From assembly GCF_965363235.1 (NCBI RefSeq), contig NC_134841.1, positions 62,889,078-62,953,077 on the forward strand: DNA of 64,000 nt, read 5' to 3'. Every line of letters starts with the position of its first letter. Position 1 is the stretch's first letter. Shown here piece by piece: positions 47,083 through 61,500 of the stretch. The notes beneath the pieces were generated by a model that worked only from the letters and a program-made list of their open reading frames with translations, ran no database searches and was not told the DNA's origin. Source of the stretch: Mytilus galloprovincialis. Taxonomy: Eukaryota > Mollusca > Bivalvia > Mytilida > Mytilidae. Position numbers and translations under genes: made by a program.

Positions 47083-47760
47083 ATACGGCTGAATTTATCT
47101 ATGTAAAGTCTACCATAAATGATAGAAGGTTTTCATTACTGGTGTAAAATTGCGCGTTTGAAATTCGCACAGGTAGACATAAAAATAATTTTGTCGTATG
47201 ACGGCATACATAAATGCAGACTCACGTAAAGTAGATATAACAAAAAACAGACTTACAGTAAAAATAATAAATAAAATAATGGTGTGGTTCAAAGTATGAC
47301 GGGATACATAAGTACAGTTTCACGTCAAATACGGCTGAATTTATCTATGTAAAGTCTACCCATAAATGATAGAAGGTTTTCATTACTGGTGTAAAATTGC
47401 GCGTTTGAAATTCGCACAGGTAGACATACAAATAATTTTGTCGTATGACGGCATACATAAATGCAGACTCACGTAAAGTAGATATAACAAAAACCAGATT
47501 TAACAGTAAAAGTAATAATAATAAATAAAACAATGGTGTGGTTCAAAGTATGACGGGATACATAAGTACAGTTTCACGTCAAATGTATATCATAAAAAAC
47601 AGACTAAACAGAAAAAGTAGTCTTATTGAATAAAATAGTTTTGTCATTCATAGTATGTCAAGATCCTTAAGTAAAAGTAATATCAATAAATGAAATAATT
47701 TTGCCGTTCAAAGTATGTGGTTTTACATAACCACAGAGTCACTTCAAATGAATATCTAGA
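47083..47760. repeat. 246-bp tandem duplication plus degenerate subunits
   Basis: 47083-47328 and 47329-47582 are about 95 percent identical. Each holds two related subunits (gtatgacggcatacataaat, gtatgacgggatacataagt), and two more decayed subunits follow to 47760. Two near-identical 60-codon minus-strand frames are a by-product. Confidence 0.8.
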
Positions 47761-48311
47761 AAAAGTTACATGAAAGAACTCAGAAATCACAGCACAACTG
47801 GAAAATACACATATACCCCTACATCATCCACAAAAAATAAAGATTTTAGAAAAACCCAAATCCGTCGTTCTCTTCTTTTGGTACTTTCTTTAGAATGTTC
47901 ACTAAAATAAGATTAGAAAATCAATGTGAGTACGGATGATATCATTATTCAAAGAATTTTTAAATTGATAAGTTTATTCAAAGGATCGATAATTTTACAA
48001 GGAAAGTATTTACATTTACAGACATATCCCATTAGATTTCTACAGAAACAACCAAACTTCCGAACCAAATCTACAATGAGCGAAGGTTATAAATTATTGT
48101 TGGTAACGACATTCTTCTATTGATGATTTACCAGTAATGTACATATCACGTTTATTATAATACATAACGTCACTACACCATGGGCAGAGCGAACGAGTTC
48201 GGATAAACACTGTAAAAAGTAGCCGAAGAAACGTCATCGTCTTATAAAAAGAATATTAACCAGGAACGAAAAATCGTATCTTTTTGTCGTGATTTTTAGT
48301 ATTGAGTTTAC

Positions 48312-48690
48312 ATGGGATTTACACATATTTTGGACTCGGGCAGCACTGAAGAGACGTTAAATGTTGAAATGCGCATCTGGTGCGAAAAAAAAAATGTTAC
48401 GGGCTATGTAATTACTACCACTGGGTCGATGCCTCTGCTGATAGTCCCCGAGGGGATCACCAGCTCAGTACTTCGGTACTGGCATGAAAATACGGATTTT
48501 CAAAGTTAAGAAATATATCTCCTTCATGCAAAGCTGTGATTTCTTGGCCAGCTTTGGCCATATTTTTTGTCCTTTTTTGTTTATTGCTCTTCATAGTTCT
48601 AAGAAAGCTTTCGAGTTTAAATATGTTGGCCTCGAGTATCACTGAATTTGATTGTCAAATGCGCACCTGGTGCCGAAAAATATGGTTATT
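48312..48690 (+). repeat. Dimeric hammerhead-type repeat, subfamily 2
   Basis: Two ribozyme regions about 295 bp apart (48340-48386 and about 48635-48680) flank a body (tgggtcgatgcctctgctga, ccccgaggggatcaccagct, cttcggtactggcatgaa). This is the dimer layout expected of retrozyme-like repeats. The first ribozyme keeps the full consensus core; the second is decayed. Confidence 0.7.
48340..48386 (+). ncRNA. Predicted type I hammerhead ribozyme
   Basis: Stem I GCAGCA/UGGUGC (5 of 6 pairs); CUGAAGA (position 7 of this box is known to tolerate any base); stem II GAC/GUU; GAAA; short stem III UG/CA closed by a CG loop; cleavage triplet AUC. All essential positions of the hammerhead consensus are present. 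Activity is inferred. Minimal stem III hammerheads often cleave best as dimers. Confidence 0.55.
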
Positions 48691-49481
48691 CCTTTGGGTA
48701 ATTTTCGACAGCATAACTCGAGATTTTTTTACGATTTAAAGAAAAAAAAATATCAACTAGATCTTGGTACATTTTGTTGGATTTATCGATTAAATGTTAT
48801 GCAGACTATTTTTTTATATTTACTTAAAACAAAACAGGAACAAATCTGATATTAATGGGGTGAAATTGGTACCTATAGGAATATCTACAACCTGTCGATA
48901 ATCTTCATTGCCTGCACAATAATAATTGTTGTAAAGTAGAAATGTTGCATCAGTATCTATTTCATCACACTTTAAATAAGTATATCTAGCATATTTACCG
49001 TTTTCATTACAGAAAAAGCTTGATTGAACATTATAGATATGCTATACTAAAGTTTGAAGTAAGAAGCTGCGTATCTTAATCATAATGTTGCAGTAATGGC
49101 ATATTGTATGCTTTTTTTAGATATAAAACTATTCGAGGAACACAAATGTATGTAAAATGAAAAGTTAAGGATAAAAGAAAACTATCGTCCGTAATGTTAC
49201 AGTTAACGACCATTAATGCAGTTCTGACTTCAAAGGTTTAATATTTTTTTTTATAATTACGTGTGCATTTATCCCTTTTTGAAATATGACTTTAAATATA
49301 CTTATATATGAATTTAATAACTAAGGAACTCAAAACTAAATTAGTAATAGGGTATAATCAGTAGTTGATGAACCAATGAATTGGTTCTTAGACAAGTGAC
49401 TTAAACAGGGTGTCACCCGAACCTTTCAAGAATGCATTAATTAATTTGGTGCTGCCTGAGATATTTCCTGACGTTGCAGTT

Positions 49482-49489
49482 TATAAATA
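49482..49489 (+). promoter_or_regulatory. TATA box of peroxidase gene B
   Basis: TATAAATA, 90 bp before the ATG, in the block shared with gene A (20071-20166). The shared flank extends about 300 bp upstream. Confidence 0.6.
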
Positions 49490-49571
49490 AATAAGTATAA
49501 ATTTGGTCGCAGTTTATTTTTCTTGAATATCAAAATAGTGTTTAAAGGGTCCAAACGGTTCTACATAAAAC

Positions 49572-49582
49572 ATGTTCACGTG
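49572..49582 (+). CDS. Gene B exon 1 (start, 11 nt)
   Basis: Encodes MFT and two bases of Trp, donor gtaagt. Same length and context as gene A exon 1. Confidence 0.8.
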
Positions 49583-52500
49583 GTAAGTTCTGTTTTTTTA
49601 GAGGTTTTAAATGATATTAATATCAAGATCATTATGATTTTTTATAAGAAGTTTTATTAATTTTCTGACTGATTTGTTGTTCTGAAAGGGTGCTTGATTC
49701 AAAGGGATCTTCTTTTCTTTGGGTATTTTATTAGGGTTTTTGAGTGTACAATTGTAAACATCAAAAGATAATTGATTTTAACTTTTCTGCAAAAAAAATA
49801 TGAAAAAAATGAAAAAAATAAAAAAAATAAAGAAAATACGTCAAATCAAAAAGCAAAACTAAGAAGGAGCAAACAAAATATAATGAGAAAAAATATGTAT
49901 GTACAATTTTGATTTTTAGCTTGAACTTCTCACGAATATAGAGTTTCTTAGTGAATTATATAAAATAGTTGTGCAATATCTGGTTTAAACAATTAAATAT
50001 AAGTACATCATGTGCCTAAGAATACCTTTTCAAACTGATTGCCAAATAATTGGGATATCAGCTATTAAGAATAAGGTCCTTTTTTAATACTGTAAATTCC
50101 GAATTGATTGCGAGGGATTATGATTGCGAATTATTCAACTGGGTGAGCAACACGGAAGGGAATGACAACAAAAATTTGTAAAACATCTGAGCGTCTTTAA
50201 AAAAAAAGCAAGCCCTTTCTTATTCTTGCAATTTTTTTTATTTGGAAAATAAAATTTGTACGCCTGCCATTGTTTATACAAAATAGATTTTCATGAAAAT
50301 GAGCTTCTTGTGATATTTTATGTGGAAACGACCGAATATGGCTATTTCAAACTTTCATGTTCAAAATTTCTGTTGAACTTGTAGTCTTTCAGATTGTTAA
50401 TCAGTTTTCATTTTAGTATTTTATTATGTTAAAAGTTCCTTTACATTATGTCTACAAAGGTGGTTTCTGACCAAATTAAGTGTTTAGTGTACAATAAAAG
50501 TAATAAAAACATACAGATTAAAGATGATATTGTAAGACATTTACAAAATCGTTGTACACATTAAAAAAAGTTTTTTGAGGGCATGTTTGCTTTCAAAACG
50601 TCAAATGGAATTTTATATAAAAACATGAAAATTAAAAGGAAAACAGTAGACAATAAAGAATGGGAAATTAAGACGTTTGACATTATTATGTGAAGTAGGA
50701 GGTGACCAAATGAACACACCAGACGACTTTCAATACCCTCAAATCAACGGAACTAAATAAATGCGAACTAATCGAAACCGAGGCTGAACTCAGTTGCTCC
50801 GAGACGGCAAGCAGTATGAACTTTAATGGTGACGCCTATTGATGGCAACCGATAATTTTGCATTTGGTCGCCCAAATATCAGAGCGATCAATCACTTCTT
50901 TATACATATAACGTACAATTTACTTATATTTTTGACATATCCAAAATTTACAGAACTTAGAAACACCGTTATATTAGTGCAATAATATTTTCTATCTTTA
51001 TTTAAAAGAAAGAAAATATAAATAAAAGTTTTAATTCGGGAGTTATCACTAATCTTAAATTCTATCCTAATTCTATCTTATTTTTGGGAAATCGTTTTAG
51101 AAATTCAAATGTGACGCCACTTTGTCCGTTGAACTGGCTTTGGCTAACTCGGTTGTGTATTTTTATGTGCTGGTATTTAGGGTTGTTTTATGTAATGTAT
51201 CCGTTTTTATTCTGTAGTTAGTCACCACTCCGAAGGTATCATGTAAATCTATTACATAGTCATTTTATAAATTTTACTGTTTGCAAAAGTATGAATTATT
51301 CTAAATAATAAGAATGTTCTTATCCCAGGCAGAAAACCATATCCGTATTGGTCACAATTATCTGGAAATTTTGTACTTGTTTTGGCTTTGAAACTTTTTT
51401 CATCTGAGCGTCACTGATAAGTTTTGTGTGGACGTAGCACACGTCTGGCGTATCAAATTTTAATCCTTATACCTTTTGTTAGCTATTAGTCGTGTGTTTC
51501 TCTGTCCAATATGTTCTCAAATTTATTTGTATTGTAGTCCTGTCATGTAATGTTGTCATTTTAATGTTATATTTAACATTGCCATTAAAGCGGGAGGTTT
51601 TGCATGCCACAAAACCAGGTTAAACCCACCATCTTTTTCTTAAAATGTCCTGTACCAAGTCAGGTAAAATGGCCATTGTTATATTATAGTTCGTTTCTGT
51701 GTGCGTTACATTTTAATGTTGTGTTGTTTCTGTTGTGTCTTAAATCTCTTATATTTGATGCGTTTTTCTCAGTTTTAGTTTGTAACCCGGATTTGTTTTT
51801 TTCTCAATGGATTTATGCATTTCGAACTACTGTTACCTTTATTATTTTTTTTCTTAAACCCAGTATTACAGTAAATCTGATTTGTTATAAATATGTTTAT
51901 GGTTTTTTATTAAGATGTTCAATGTGTTACTAAATGTAGTAATGTGAATTTGCTCTTTTTATCTATATTTTATGAGCACAGAGTAACAGTTGTACACTGG
52001 ATTGACGCTGAGATATATCCCTAAAAACATCTTGCTCCTAAAAGAAATGTTGCTTATGTTTACTTCTTTGTGACATTTGAAGGTTGAAAAAACAAAATAT
52101 CAAGTATAAATACACATATATTATTGGGGAGAAAAGTAATGCAAATAGTTTAATAAAACTCAGACTTCACGGGAACAATCTATTTCTTGCAGCAAACTTA
52201 TCGTTTTAAGTAATTTCAAAAAAATAAGTTTATTTTATATTTCTATCAAAAATGTTTGTAGGAAATCCGTTTTCATGACCATTCTTGCACTTACTTTATC
52301 CGATGGAATAATATTGGATGAGAAAGATGGCATCCGGAGAACAGTGACATTTGGTCCGGTCAGACACTCATTGCAAGACCCAACGAAATTTGTGCCATTA
52401 AAAGTACCATCTCTTGATATAATCGAGTTACTTAAAATAGATTCAGAAAATGAGCAGAACTTAATAATGGAAGGGAATTTAGATGCCAGAAAAAGAGGTA

Positions 52501-55500
52501 AATTTATATTCTAGTACTTAAACTTCTTTCGACTGTATAAAAGAATCGTGGTGAAGCCTCAACTAAACAGTAACCTACCGAAACAATAAACTCAAATTTG
52601 TTTGTTTGTCTTTTGTCAATTTCGATGTTGTTTTTTGTGCTAATACATATAGTACCGACTTTAAGAGTTTGCTCTAAAGTTGTTCTGTTTCACTATTGTC
52701 CAAGGTTGAAGAGAAGTACATGTGTTTATTTAGTTGATTACATCTACGTCATTTTGTCTCTGGTGGATAGTTGTCTCATTTGTAATCCTACCACATCTTT
52801 TAATTTTCATATCAACAATATTGCATTCTTTAAACAGCTGTATTAAGCAAAGATTCTGTAGCCCAGGGTTTGCCATTGGTCAGTCAAAATAGCTGTTTTT
52901 CTCTTTTAATTTTTTTTATGGGACATTTCGTTTCCTCGGGACCTTTTTGAGCTACCTATATGGTATGAGTTTTTGTTATTTTTAAATACCGTATTGTGAG
53001 GTGTAAGTAGTTGTCCTCTTTTTATTTTGTTGAATCTCATATCATATCCCCATATTTTAACTAATCAAAGAATGCAGTTAAACATCTGTGTGTCTACATT
53101 TCTGTAAGTCAAAAACGATTTTTCGTCAAAAACAAATATAGTAGTAAAATTAAAAGATGATTGCCAATGAGAAAACAATCCACCAGAGACCAAAATGAAG
53201 TATATGATAGTAACTATGTAGATTGCAATATGACCTTCAACATTAGCAAATCAAAATCGCAAAGAAAGCGATAACATGCCCCGACATTACTAAATATAAA
53301 ACTGTTCAAAACATAAAACTGACGTCCTGATTACCAAAAAACAACAAACTTGTAAGTTTTAATCGGGTTCAACCCACCATTTTTTCTTTAAAATAGCAAG
53401 TCAGGAAAATTGCAGTTTTTATCAAGTAGTTCGTTCTATGTATGTTGCATTGGAGTTTTTTTTTTCGTGCACTTCAGCGTTACTATTGTTCCGTTGGTTT
53501 TCTCTTATAGTTGATGTTTTTCCCTCGGTTTCAGTTTGTAACCCGGGTTTGTTTACTCTCAATCGATTTATGACTTTTGAACAGCGGTGAGGGGGGCAAG
53601 GGGGGTCCCAATAACAGCAAAACAGCAAATTGATGTTGGCTTATAACAGATAACAAGGAATTAAAATGGACAAAACAGATAACAGTAAATGAAATATTAA
53701 AATAAGTCAGTTCCTGGACTGATTGAAAGATTAAGTCTCCATCTTATGAAAATCAAGCACAATCCCTCCAGTTGCTGAATGGTTCCATTAATTGTAACTC
53801 ATAACAATACAGAAACAGGTCTGCAATTAGTGGTGCACAGTTAGTACCCATTGGAATTCTGATATTTTGACGTTACATATATTGAAACTGCATAGCAGAC
53901 AAACATGAATGATATTTTGTAAAAAATTTAAGGGCAGTTATGGTATCAAAGCAGGTCCAATTGACATAGTTCTTTTGTTTGTTATTACTAAAAAATGACC
54001 TGAAAGAGTTTGAATGTGTATATTTGCATTCTGATTTTTTTTAAATGCACGTTCAATGCATGAGGTGTGTGGTATTTTTCTTAATAAGACTATGACCACA
54101 GAGGTATATAGGGTAGAAAAATCAAAAGCACCAATTATAAGCATGCAATTTATCAAGTACTTTGAACTAATTTTGAAACTCCAAAAGTAATTTATTCCAC
54201 CATTTTCAAAGGCTATATTTAAACAATTTATTATCAGTTTTTTTAGTGAACTGGTAAGTAGAATACATAGTAAAGTAGTGGAACAATGGCTTGAAAACGA
54301 ACTAAATCTTTGTTTGTAATGAGTTATGTGCAGCTTCAGAACCCAGGACATGGTTGGAACTTTTATTGTACAATGTATTTGGTTCTGTTTTGAAAAGAAT
54401 CATAGATCTGAGTCTGTGTACTTTATTATATGGTTGTAAGGACCTATTCCTTAATTGACATCCTCATCAGATATCCCTGGTCATATATTTCCTTTTTGTC
54501 ATATTAAGAATTGTTCGAATTTAATGTGTACGTACGGGAAACGAGGAACAATATCCCCATACAAAAAAAAAATACTATATAGATATAGGAAGATGTGGTA
54601 TGAGTGCCAATGAAACAACTTTCCATCCAAATAACAATTTATAAAAGTAAACCATTGTACATGTAGGTCAAAATACAGCTTTCAACACGGAGCCTTGGCT
54701 CACACTGAATAGCAAGCTACATGGTCATAAAAAAATGGATTTTATTACAAAGGATAATCATAAGATATACTGGAGATGCTGGACCTAACCGTTAATAATA
54801 ATATGTTTATGTGATGATCTGTGATGGGTATATGTTTATGAAATCTTTCACCGAATACGGGACCACCATATTACTAGTGGTAGACCCTAATGTTCAATAA
54901 TCTTCAATTTTTACCGAATATTGGCTGTCAAAACAAATGCTAACATTCCAATTTTCAATAACAGTTAACAGCAAATACATTATCACAATAACAGATAACA
55001 AAAAACCTAATAGTCCAATAACAGCTAACAATGAATAAGACAATAACAGCTAACAGCAAATATATTTTCAGAATAACAGATAACAAAGAATCAAATTGCC
55101 CCATAACAGCATAACAGTTAAACCCCTTGCCCACCCCTCAGCGGTATACTACTTTTGCCTTTATTGGGCTGCATTTAAAATGTCTTTGTTTATCTCTGAA
55201 GAGTCCACAACTTAGTATGAACTTTGTAATTATTCAAATTACTACTAGTAATAATTATTTCATAATCAATTTTTAAAAAGTCTTTGCACAATAGTTGCTA
55301 CTGCTGGGTTCAGAAATCTTTACTGAATAGTTATTGATGAAATAATATGTCCATACAATATAAATGCAAACATGATAAACAAACGATATGAAACCATCTC
55401 ATTTTTTTAGGCATCGATACACCTGACGGTAACATGACTTCAATGTTTGGAGCACATCTTATTACACAAAAAGAATCAGTTGTTATATACAAACAAGGAT

Positions 55501-58500
55501 TTTTCTATGGTGACATTGTGCATCGTGCGATAGAATATGCAAAAGGAGAATACGATCTTTCCACTAGACAACCAGTAACAACGACTACAGCTAGATCTGA
55601 AAAAGAAATGGCAACAACTCCTACGCAAAGTACCATCCCAACAACGGAGGAAAGATTACAACGAGTCAAACGAAGTACAACAGTATTATTGTAAGTGTTA
55701 AAATTATCAAATGACAAACTACCATTTGTGTTTATTTAATGGATTTCTGAATTAGAAACCGACGAATTTAAATCAGTGTTTTACCATCAATATAATTATA
55801 TTTTAATATGTGAAACCTCTAATCTAAAGAATCATCTTGACTGTCATCTTGTCCGTCCGTTCGTCCAACATATGTTTTCGTCACACTTTTCTCAGGTACA
55901 GGTCATTGACTGATTGATTGATTGTTGATTGATTAACGTCGTATCAGAACAAGCAGGCTGTATTTCGGCGAAGGTACTTCATATTTGGTCAGCCAATTGA
56001 CAGGAATGGGTTGTAAAGTGCGAGTTTTATCGTAAATTCATCACTGTAGTACAATGTTTCCCCTGTTTTCCTAGGTGACTAAAAGATTCAGTGCCAAATA
56101 TAAATTTTTTGGAATTAATTCGCTTTAAATAATTTGGAAGAACTTAACAATATTTTCAACACAAAATATATCCTAAATACTTCCAAGCAGTAAGCCTTCT
56201 AAACCCGATATGGGAGTACAAAATTTTAAGCATGGTATTTACAATTAGTTTAGTTGCAACCCTTCGGTCGATGTCACTGCTGGTTGAGTTTTCTCCCCGA
56301 GGGAACCACCAACCCGGAAGTCAGTACGAAATACTAAGAAGTAGATTAACTTCGCTATGTATGGTAAAACCTTTCAGAATTTAGGTCCTTTATGCTTTTC
56401 AACTTCGTAATAGTAACGTTTTTAATTCGAATGTCATTAATGAGTTTTTTTGTAGAAGAAATACACGTCTCGAGTACAAAATTTTAAACCAGGTATCTAT
56501 GATGAGCTTACTTTGTCAGCAATTTGATAGAAATGAGTTGTATTGTGTGGACGCTTTTCTGATCTTTGAAACATCTTCGTCTTGTTTTCTGAAACTTTGA
56601 ATAACGAGGCCTTAGTACGACAACGCATGCAACTACTTGTTAAGGTGGTTAACGGTAACGAATATTACTGTTCATATATACGGTTTTTTTGTGTTGATGT
56701 CTGCGCAAACAATGTTTTAACTTTTAAATTTTTTACTTATTTTTTTTTGCGTCAAAACCTCATTAGCTACAATATACACTGTGACGAACTCCTTAGAACA
56801 CTTGACCAACGAAACAAATTTAAATAAAAACAAAACTTTTTTTTCCATTTGTCCAGTTACGTCTTTTCCTCCAGATATTTGCTAGTGCGGCATTAAGCAA
56901 CCAACAATCAATCAATCCTCCAGATATTTAAATAAAATTTTAACCAAAATTTTGCGTTTCAGTGAGCATAAAAATACGAAAGTGCTTATGCAGGGCATGC
57001 TGTCCTATGAGCTAGAGAGTCATATTCTTCTTGCCTTTTATTTTGATATCTTTTCAATTATTGAAATAAAGAAAATAATTACGGTAACGAACTAAACCAA
57101 AAGAGATCATTTAGCAAAATGCCCCTCTTGTTCTCTACACAGACAGTAGAATGTTTAAACCGGTTCTTTATAGCATAAATCTAATTTCATTTTTGCAGGT
57201 CAGAAACAGACAGGGCACAGATAGATCGGTTCATATCAGAACTCCCAGACCCAAGCTTCATCAAACTTCCTTGTTCTTTCGGTGATATTGAATGTGATGC
57301 ATCTGCGAAATATCGGACTATTGATGGGTCATGTAATAATCTGGACCATCCGCATTGGGGGAAATCGTTCACTCCGTTTGACAGATTCCTAAAACCAGAA
57401 TATGCTGATGGTACACAACATTTTGTATGCTCTTTTTTCCATCAAATAGTTTCTATTTTTTAGAATTCCAATCCTTTTGGAAAAAAATGCTAATTGATGG
57501 TAGTAATGGTGTTGTATTGTTGATTAAAGATACAAAAATTCAAAAGAAAGCAAGCAAAAACTGAAACATCATGAATTATCCGTTTAATTTAGCATATCAT
57601 TTACAACGCAATTATAAAAATAAAATCAGTATCTTTAAATACAAAAAAAAAAAAAAAAAAACCACCAACAAACAAACCAAAAAAAAACTATGTAAGACAA
57701 ATCAATCGACCAACCGGCCTTGCAATTTATTGAAACTATATCGAAGAGCACTAATGAAATGAATCAATGAATTGAGCCTAATACATTTCTGATCACAAAC
57801 AGAACATATCATCATGAACGCATTCATGGCAAGAGGATAATCCTTTTAAAATTCATGTGAAACTACAGTATCCCTTATACATAAGACAGAAAGCTAACAT
57901 GGGTTCCATGTCGTAAAAAAAATATGTAAAAATAAGAATACGACTGCAAATTCAAAAATATAGATCCCGTTCATTTTTTTTTGTAGGAGTACAAGAACCA
58001 AGAAAATTTGGAAAACTGAATGTACCATTAGAGGGTCCACGTGAAATAAGTAACTTTGTTCACACAACAAGTACCATGGCTGACCTTGATCCACCAATAA
58101 GCTCCTATATGATGACATTTGGGCAATTCCTGGACCATGATATAACAAAAACAGCTTTATCAAAAGGTATAACATTATGAATTGTCTAAACAGTAACTTT
58201 AGCTATCATTAAAGCCGATCTGTTTCGTCGACATAAGGCTCATCAGTGGCGTGCAAATCTTAACAGTCAACACCAAAGTCAAAGAGCAATGCACATTTTT
58301 AAAAGATGCAAATAACTGCATGCTATTTTAGGTGTCAATAAACCTCGACAAGGATACATAACTGGTTTCAATTTGCACATTTTAATAACATGTGCTAACT
58401 GTGATATGTACACAGAGGTCATAATTCGGGATTAATCTTTATTTGTTGGGGCGAGCTGAAATGATATGTGGTAAGCATCCATGACTCACAATAAAAAACA

Positions 58501-61500
58501 CATAAAAAGCAAAGAAACAGCGCTTTTATTGCTGTTCTTTACCTCAATGTCACAACAAGCACTCAAACATAATTTACTTTTTATAGTCTTTAATTTCATG
58601 CTACGAACTGTCAATTGAATTCTAATGAAAACTTGTTTATTCTTTCAATTACAGGATCATATCCTTTTAATTTGGACTGTTGTAACTTTAAAAGGTAAGT
58701 GTTGAGACTCACCCACAATATTAGTAAGTGGTTCTACAGGGGTAATCATTCATTAATTAGAAATACTTGTCTCTCTATCTTCGATTTATGAAACAAAATA
58801 TCATAAACAACCCCTTATTAATTAAAAAAAAAAAAACCAAGGAGGATACTATTTCAGATATGAAGAACTTCATATCACAGATATAATTCAAAATTCACAA
58901 TATGTCTTTGATTTTAAAGACTTAAATCTAGATTTGAAAGCAAATGTCTGTTTTAACCATTTTGCAGCTTTATTTAAACCACAAAAATGACACTCACACA
59001 CCGTGCTTTTTTTCCCAAATAACTACATGTACGTAGTTCTTTAGATTTAACACAATTTCAATGTCCTTTTTACCGTATTATATGTTAATATCTTTACATG
59101 ATATTTTTGAAAATTGGGAAATGATTCTTAAATATTGTATGTTTTCCTGTTTGAACTTAAACAAACAACAACATTTCATCAAACATTCACGGGTTTTTGG
59201 ATAAAACTAACTTGAATAATACTGTATTGAAGACAACAGAATCCCAGGAATCCAGATTGTTTCACGTTCACTATACCTGGTGATGATCCTTACCATCGGG
59301 ATACACTCAGAAACAATAGGAGATGCATGAATTTTGTCAGGTCTCAAGCGGCATCTGACCTTGGTTGTAATTTTGGTAAGTTTGTAGATTTTGTATTAAT
59401 CTTGCAAAATAAGACATATATACAGCAGTATGGTATCTTTATTTCATAAAGATTGTCCATAAATGCATTTGACCATTCGTTTGGTCATTAAGCCTTTAAC
59501 GTTCTACTTATTCACACATTTCTAGCTTTCAATATAGATTTAACGTTTTTGATTGAGGTAAATCCAGAAAAGGGCATCGGACGCATCAATTTTTTGTTTG
59601 TTTTTTTCATTAAACATATTTTTCCATAATCATTTTCGTATCATTGATCTAAGACAAAAAATCATAAATACATACACCAATGTATTGTAGTTTCAAATTT
59701 GCTATGTCTATTTGTACAGATTCGTTTAATTACTGCATTGAACAGTTCTATAAGAGAAATACAGGTTCTGAAAAGTCTTTAAAACGGAGACAAAAGGCTG
59801 AAAAAATTTTAATTTTACTAAACATTTTGTTATAATTTTAGCATCATGTATGTGTTTATTGAGATATGAAATTTGAAACAACCTTTTATGATGTAAATAA
59901 TCTATTTAGATTTTATTTCAGATCATACGTCTAGAATAAATGTATTGAGTCTATTGAAAAACTTGAATGGGAGGTCGTGCATGGGTTTGAACCCCGTCTC
60001 TGTCAAACCAAAGACTTTCGGAATTGTAATTGCTGCTTCTTCCGTAAAAGTAGCATACAACAGTACAATGAATTCTTGATAATTGAAGTCTAGATATTTT
60101 TAATAACTTTTAAAATAATGCGGAGATTATTCGGATAGTATATAAATATTCGTAGTGACTGACCGGGCATACTGATTTCTGGATATTTCAGGTTATCGGG
60201 AACAGTTTAATGAACTGACACATTATATCGATGGTTCTGGTGTATATGGTTCTACTGTTGCAGAGTTAAATGCATTGAAAGACCCTACTGATAATGGTAA
60301 AGTATGAATAAACTGTAAAATAAAACAAAAATCCCGAACTCCACGGAAAACTGAAAACTAAAAGTCCTTTATCAAATGTCAAAATAAAAAGCTCAAACAC
60401 ATGAAACAATCATGGTACAAATGTTTAAATAAACCTGGTATTATATCTAACTCTTACTTTCATGGCAGTCGAAAAATGTTCCATTAAATTGACAACAATG
60501 AATCGTGTGTGAACAAAGGGTTCAGTGTACTCTATGCGAAATATCTGGACTACATATTTGAACAGTCGTACATAATTCCTAAACCAGTAACATCCAAGTT
60601 TCGAATTTTAATGTGGTAACAAATAATACCATATAATCTAATAGTACTAATAGTTCCGCTTCATCAATGGAATTGGTAACTTTAACCTTTGTAAAAGTCT
60701 TAGATTACAAAACAAAAATTAAGGTAATATTCGGAAAAGATTTAAAGGAGAAAAATTTCTCTTCAAAGTTGAACTTGACCAATGAATGGATTTGAGCAAG
60801 TAGTGGACTTCTCTAAATCTATAAACTTAAAAATGTGTTCTTTATACACCAGGTTCTAAAGTAATTTATCTTTACTTACTTTATATGAAGCATTTTTCTG
60901 ATTACAGGAATGATGTTGGTTTCGTCGGATGATAAGTTGCCGCTTAACTTCGATGATCCTAGTTGTACCTCGGATACGAATAATGCATGCTTTAAAGCAG
61001 GTACTTATAAGTTTTATACCGGAAAATACACTTTATGTCCAAATGAAGGGCCTTAGTGGCCAAATGGTCTACATAAATCGGGTACAGTCACCACTAGCCA
61101 TAGTTCGAACTTCGACTTAAACATTTTTTTTCTAAAATAAACAGTATTATATCAATTTTTTGTTTGTTATAATTGGAACACTGCTATTATAAATGAGACA
61201 ATAGTACCTAAATATAATTGTATCAAACATACAGCTTTTAATTGTGTTTTCATCTTGCAAGTCATAGGAAGGTCATCATGATCCATGTCCCAAAGTATTT
61301 AGTGTAAACTTCAGCGTTCCATTTTTATATTCACCATTTTAAGTGTGCACATGTACTGTAATGTACTGCTATAGATATATGCAGGTGAGTAATTTCGAAC
61401 TAGTAAGTCGCTTCTGCAAATACTGTAATTTATTTATCTAGTTGACATACGATCCATAAGTATTATAAAAGTAACACACATTATGATAATCACAGAGCAT

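Larger units (their letters stand above)
45010..49571 (+). repeat. Upstream part of tandem duplication, unit 2
   Basis: Collinear patches with 15930-20166, ending in the shared promoter. Interrupted by later repeats (46730-47080, 47083-47760, 48312-48690). Confidence 0.6.
53340..55175 (-). repeat. 'aaatccgggttacaaact' repeat split by a 1551-bp insertion
   Basis: Left part 53340-53588 ends ...gaacagcggt; right part 55140-55175 resumes agcggtatactacttttgcc. Removing the insert and one agcggt restores the family sequence. Confidence 0.7.

Noticed and set aside
51604-51933. 109-codon hydrophobic open frame
   Set aside because: Lies across an inverted dispersed repeat; T-rich DNA gives Phe/Leu runs.
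59555-59595. Another hammerhead-like motif (ccagaaaagggcatcggacg)
   Set aside because: Only the part resembling GAAA plus the cleavage side is present; no CUGANGA box upstream, too weak to call.
61045-61140. tRNA gene
   Set aside because: A- and B-box-like motifs are present but no cloverleaf arms pair properly; fits a SINE head.
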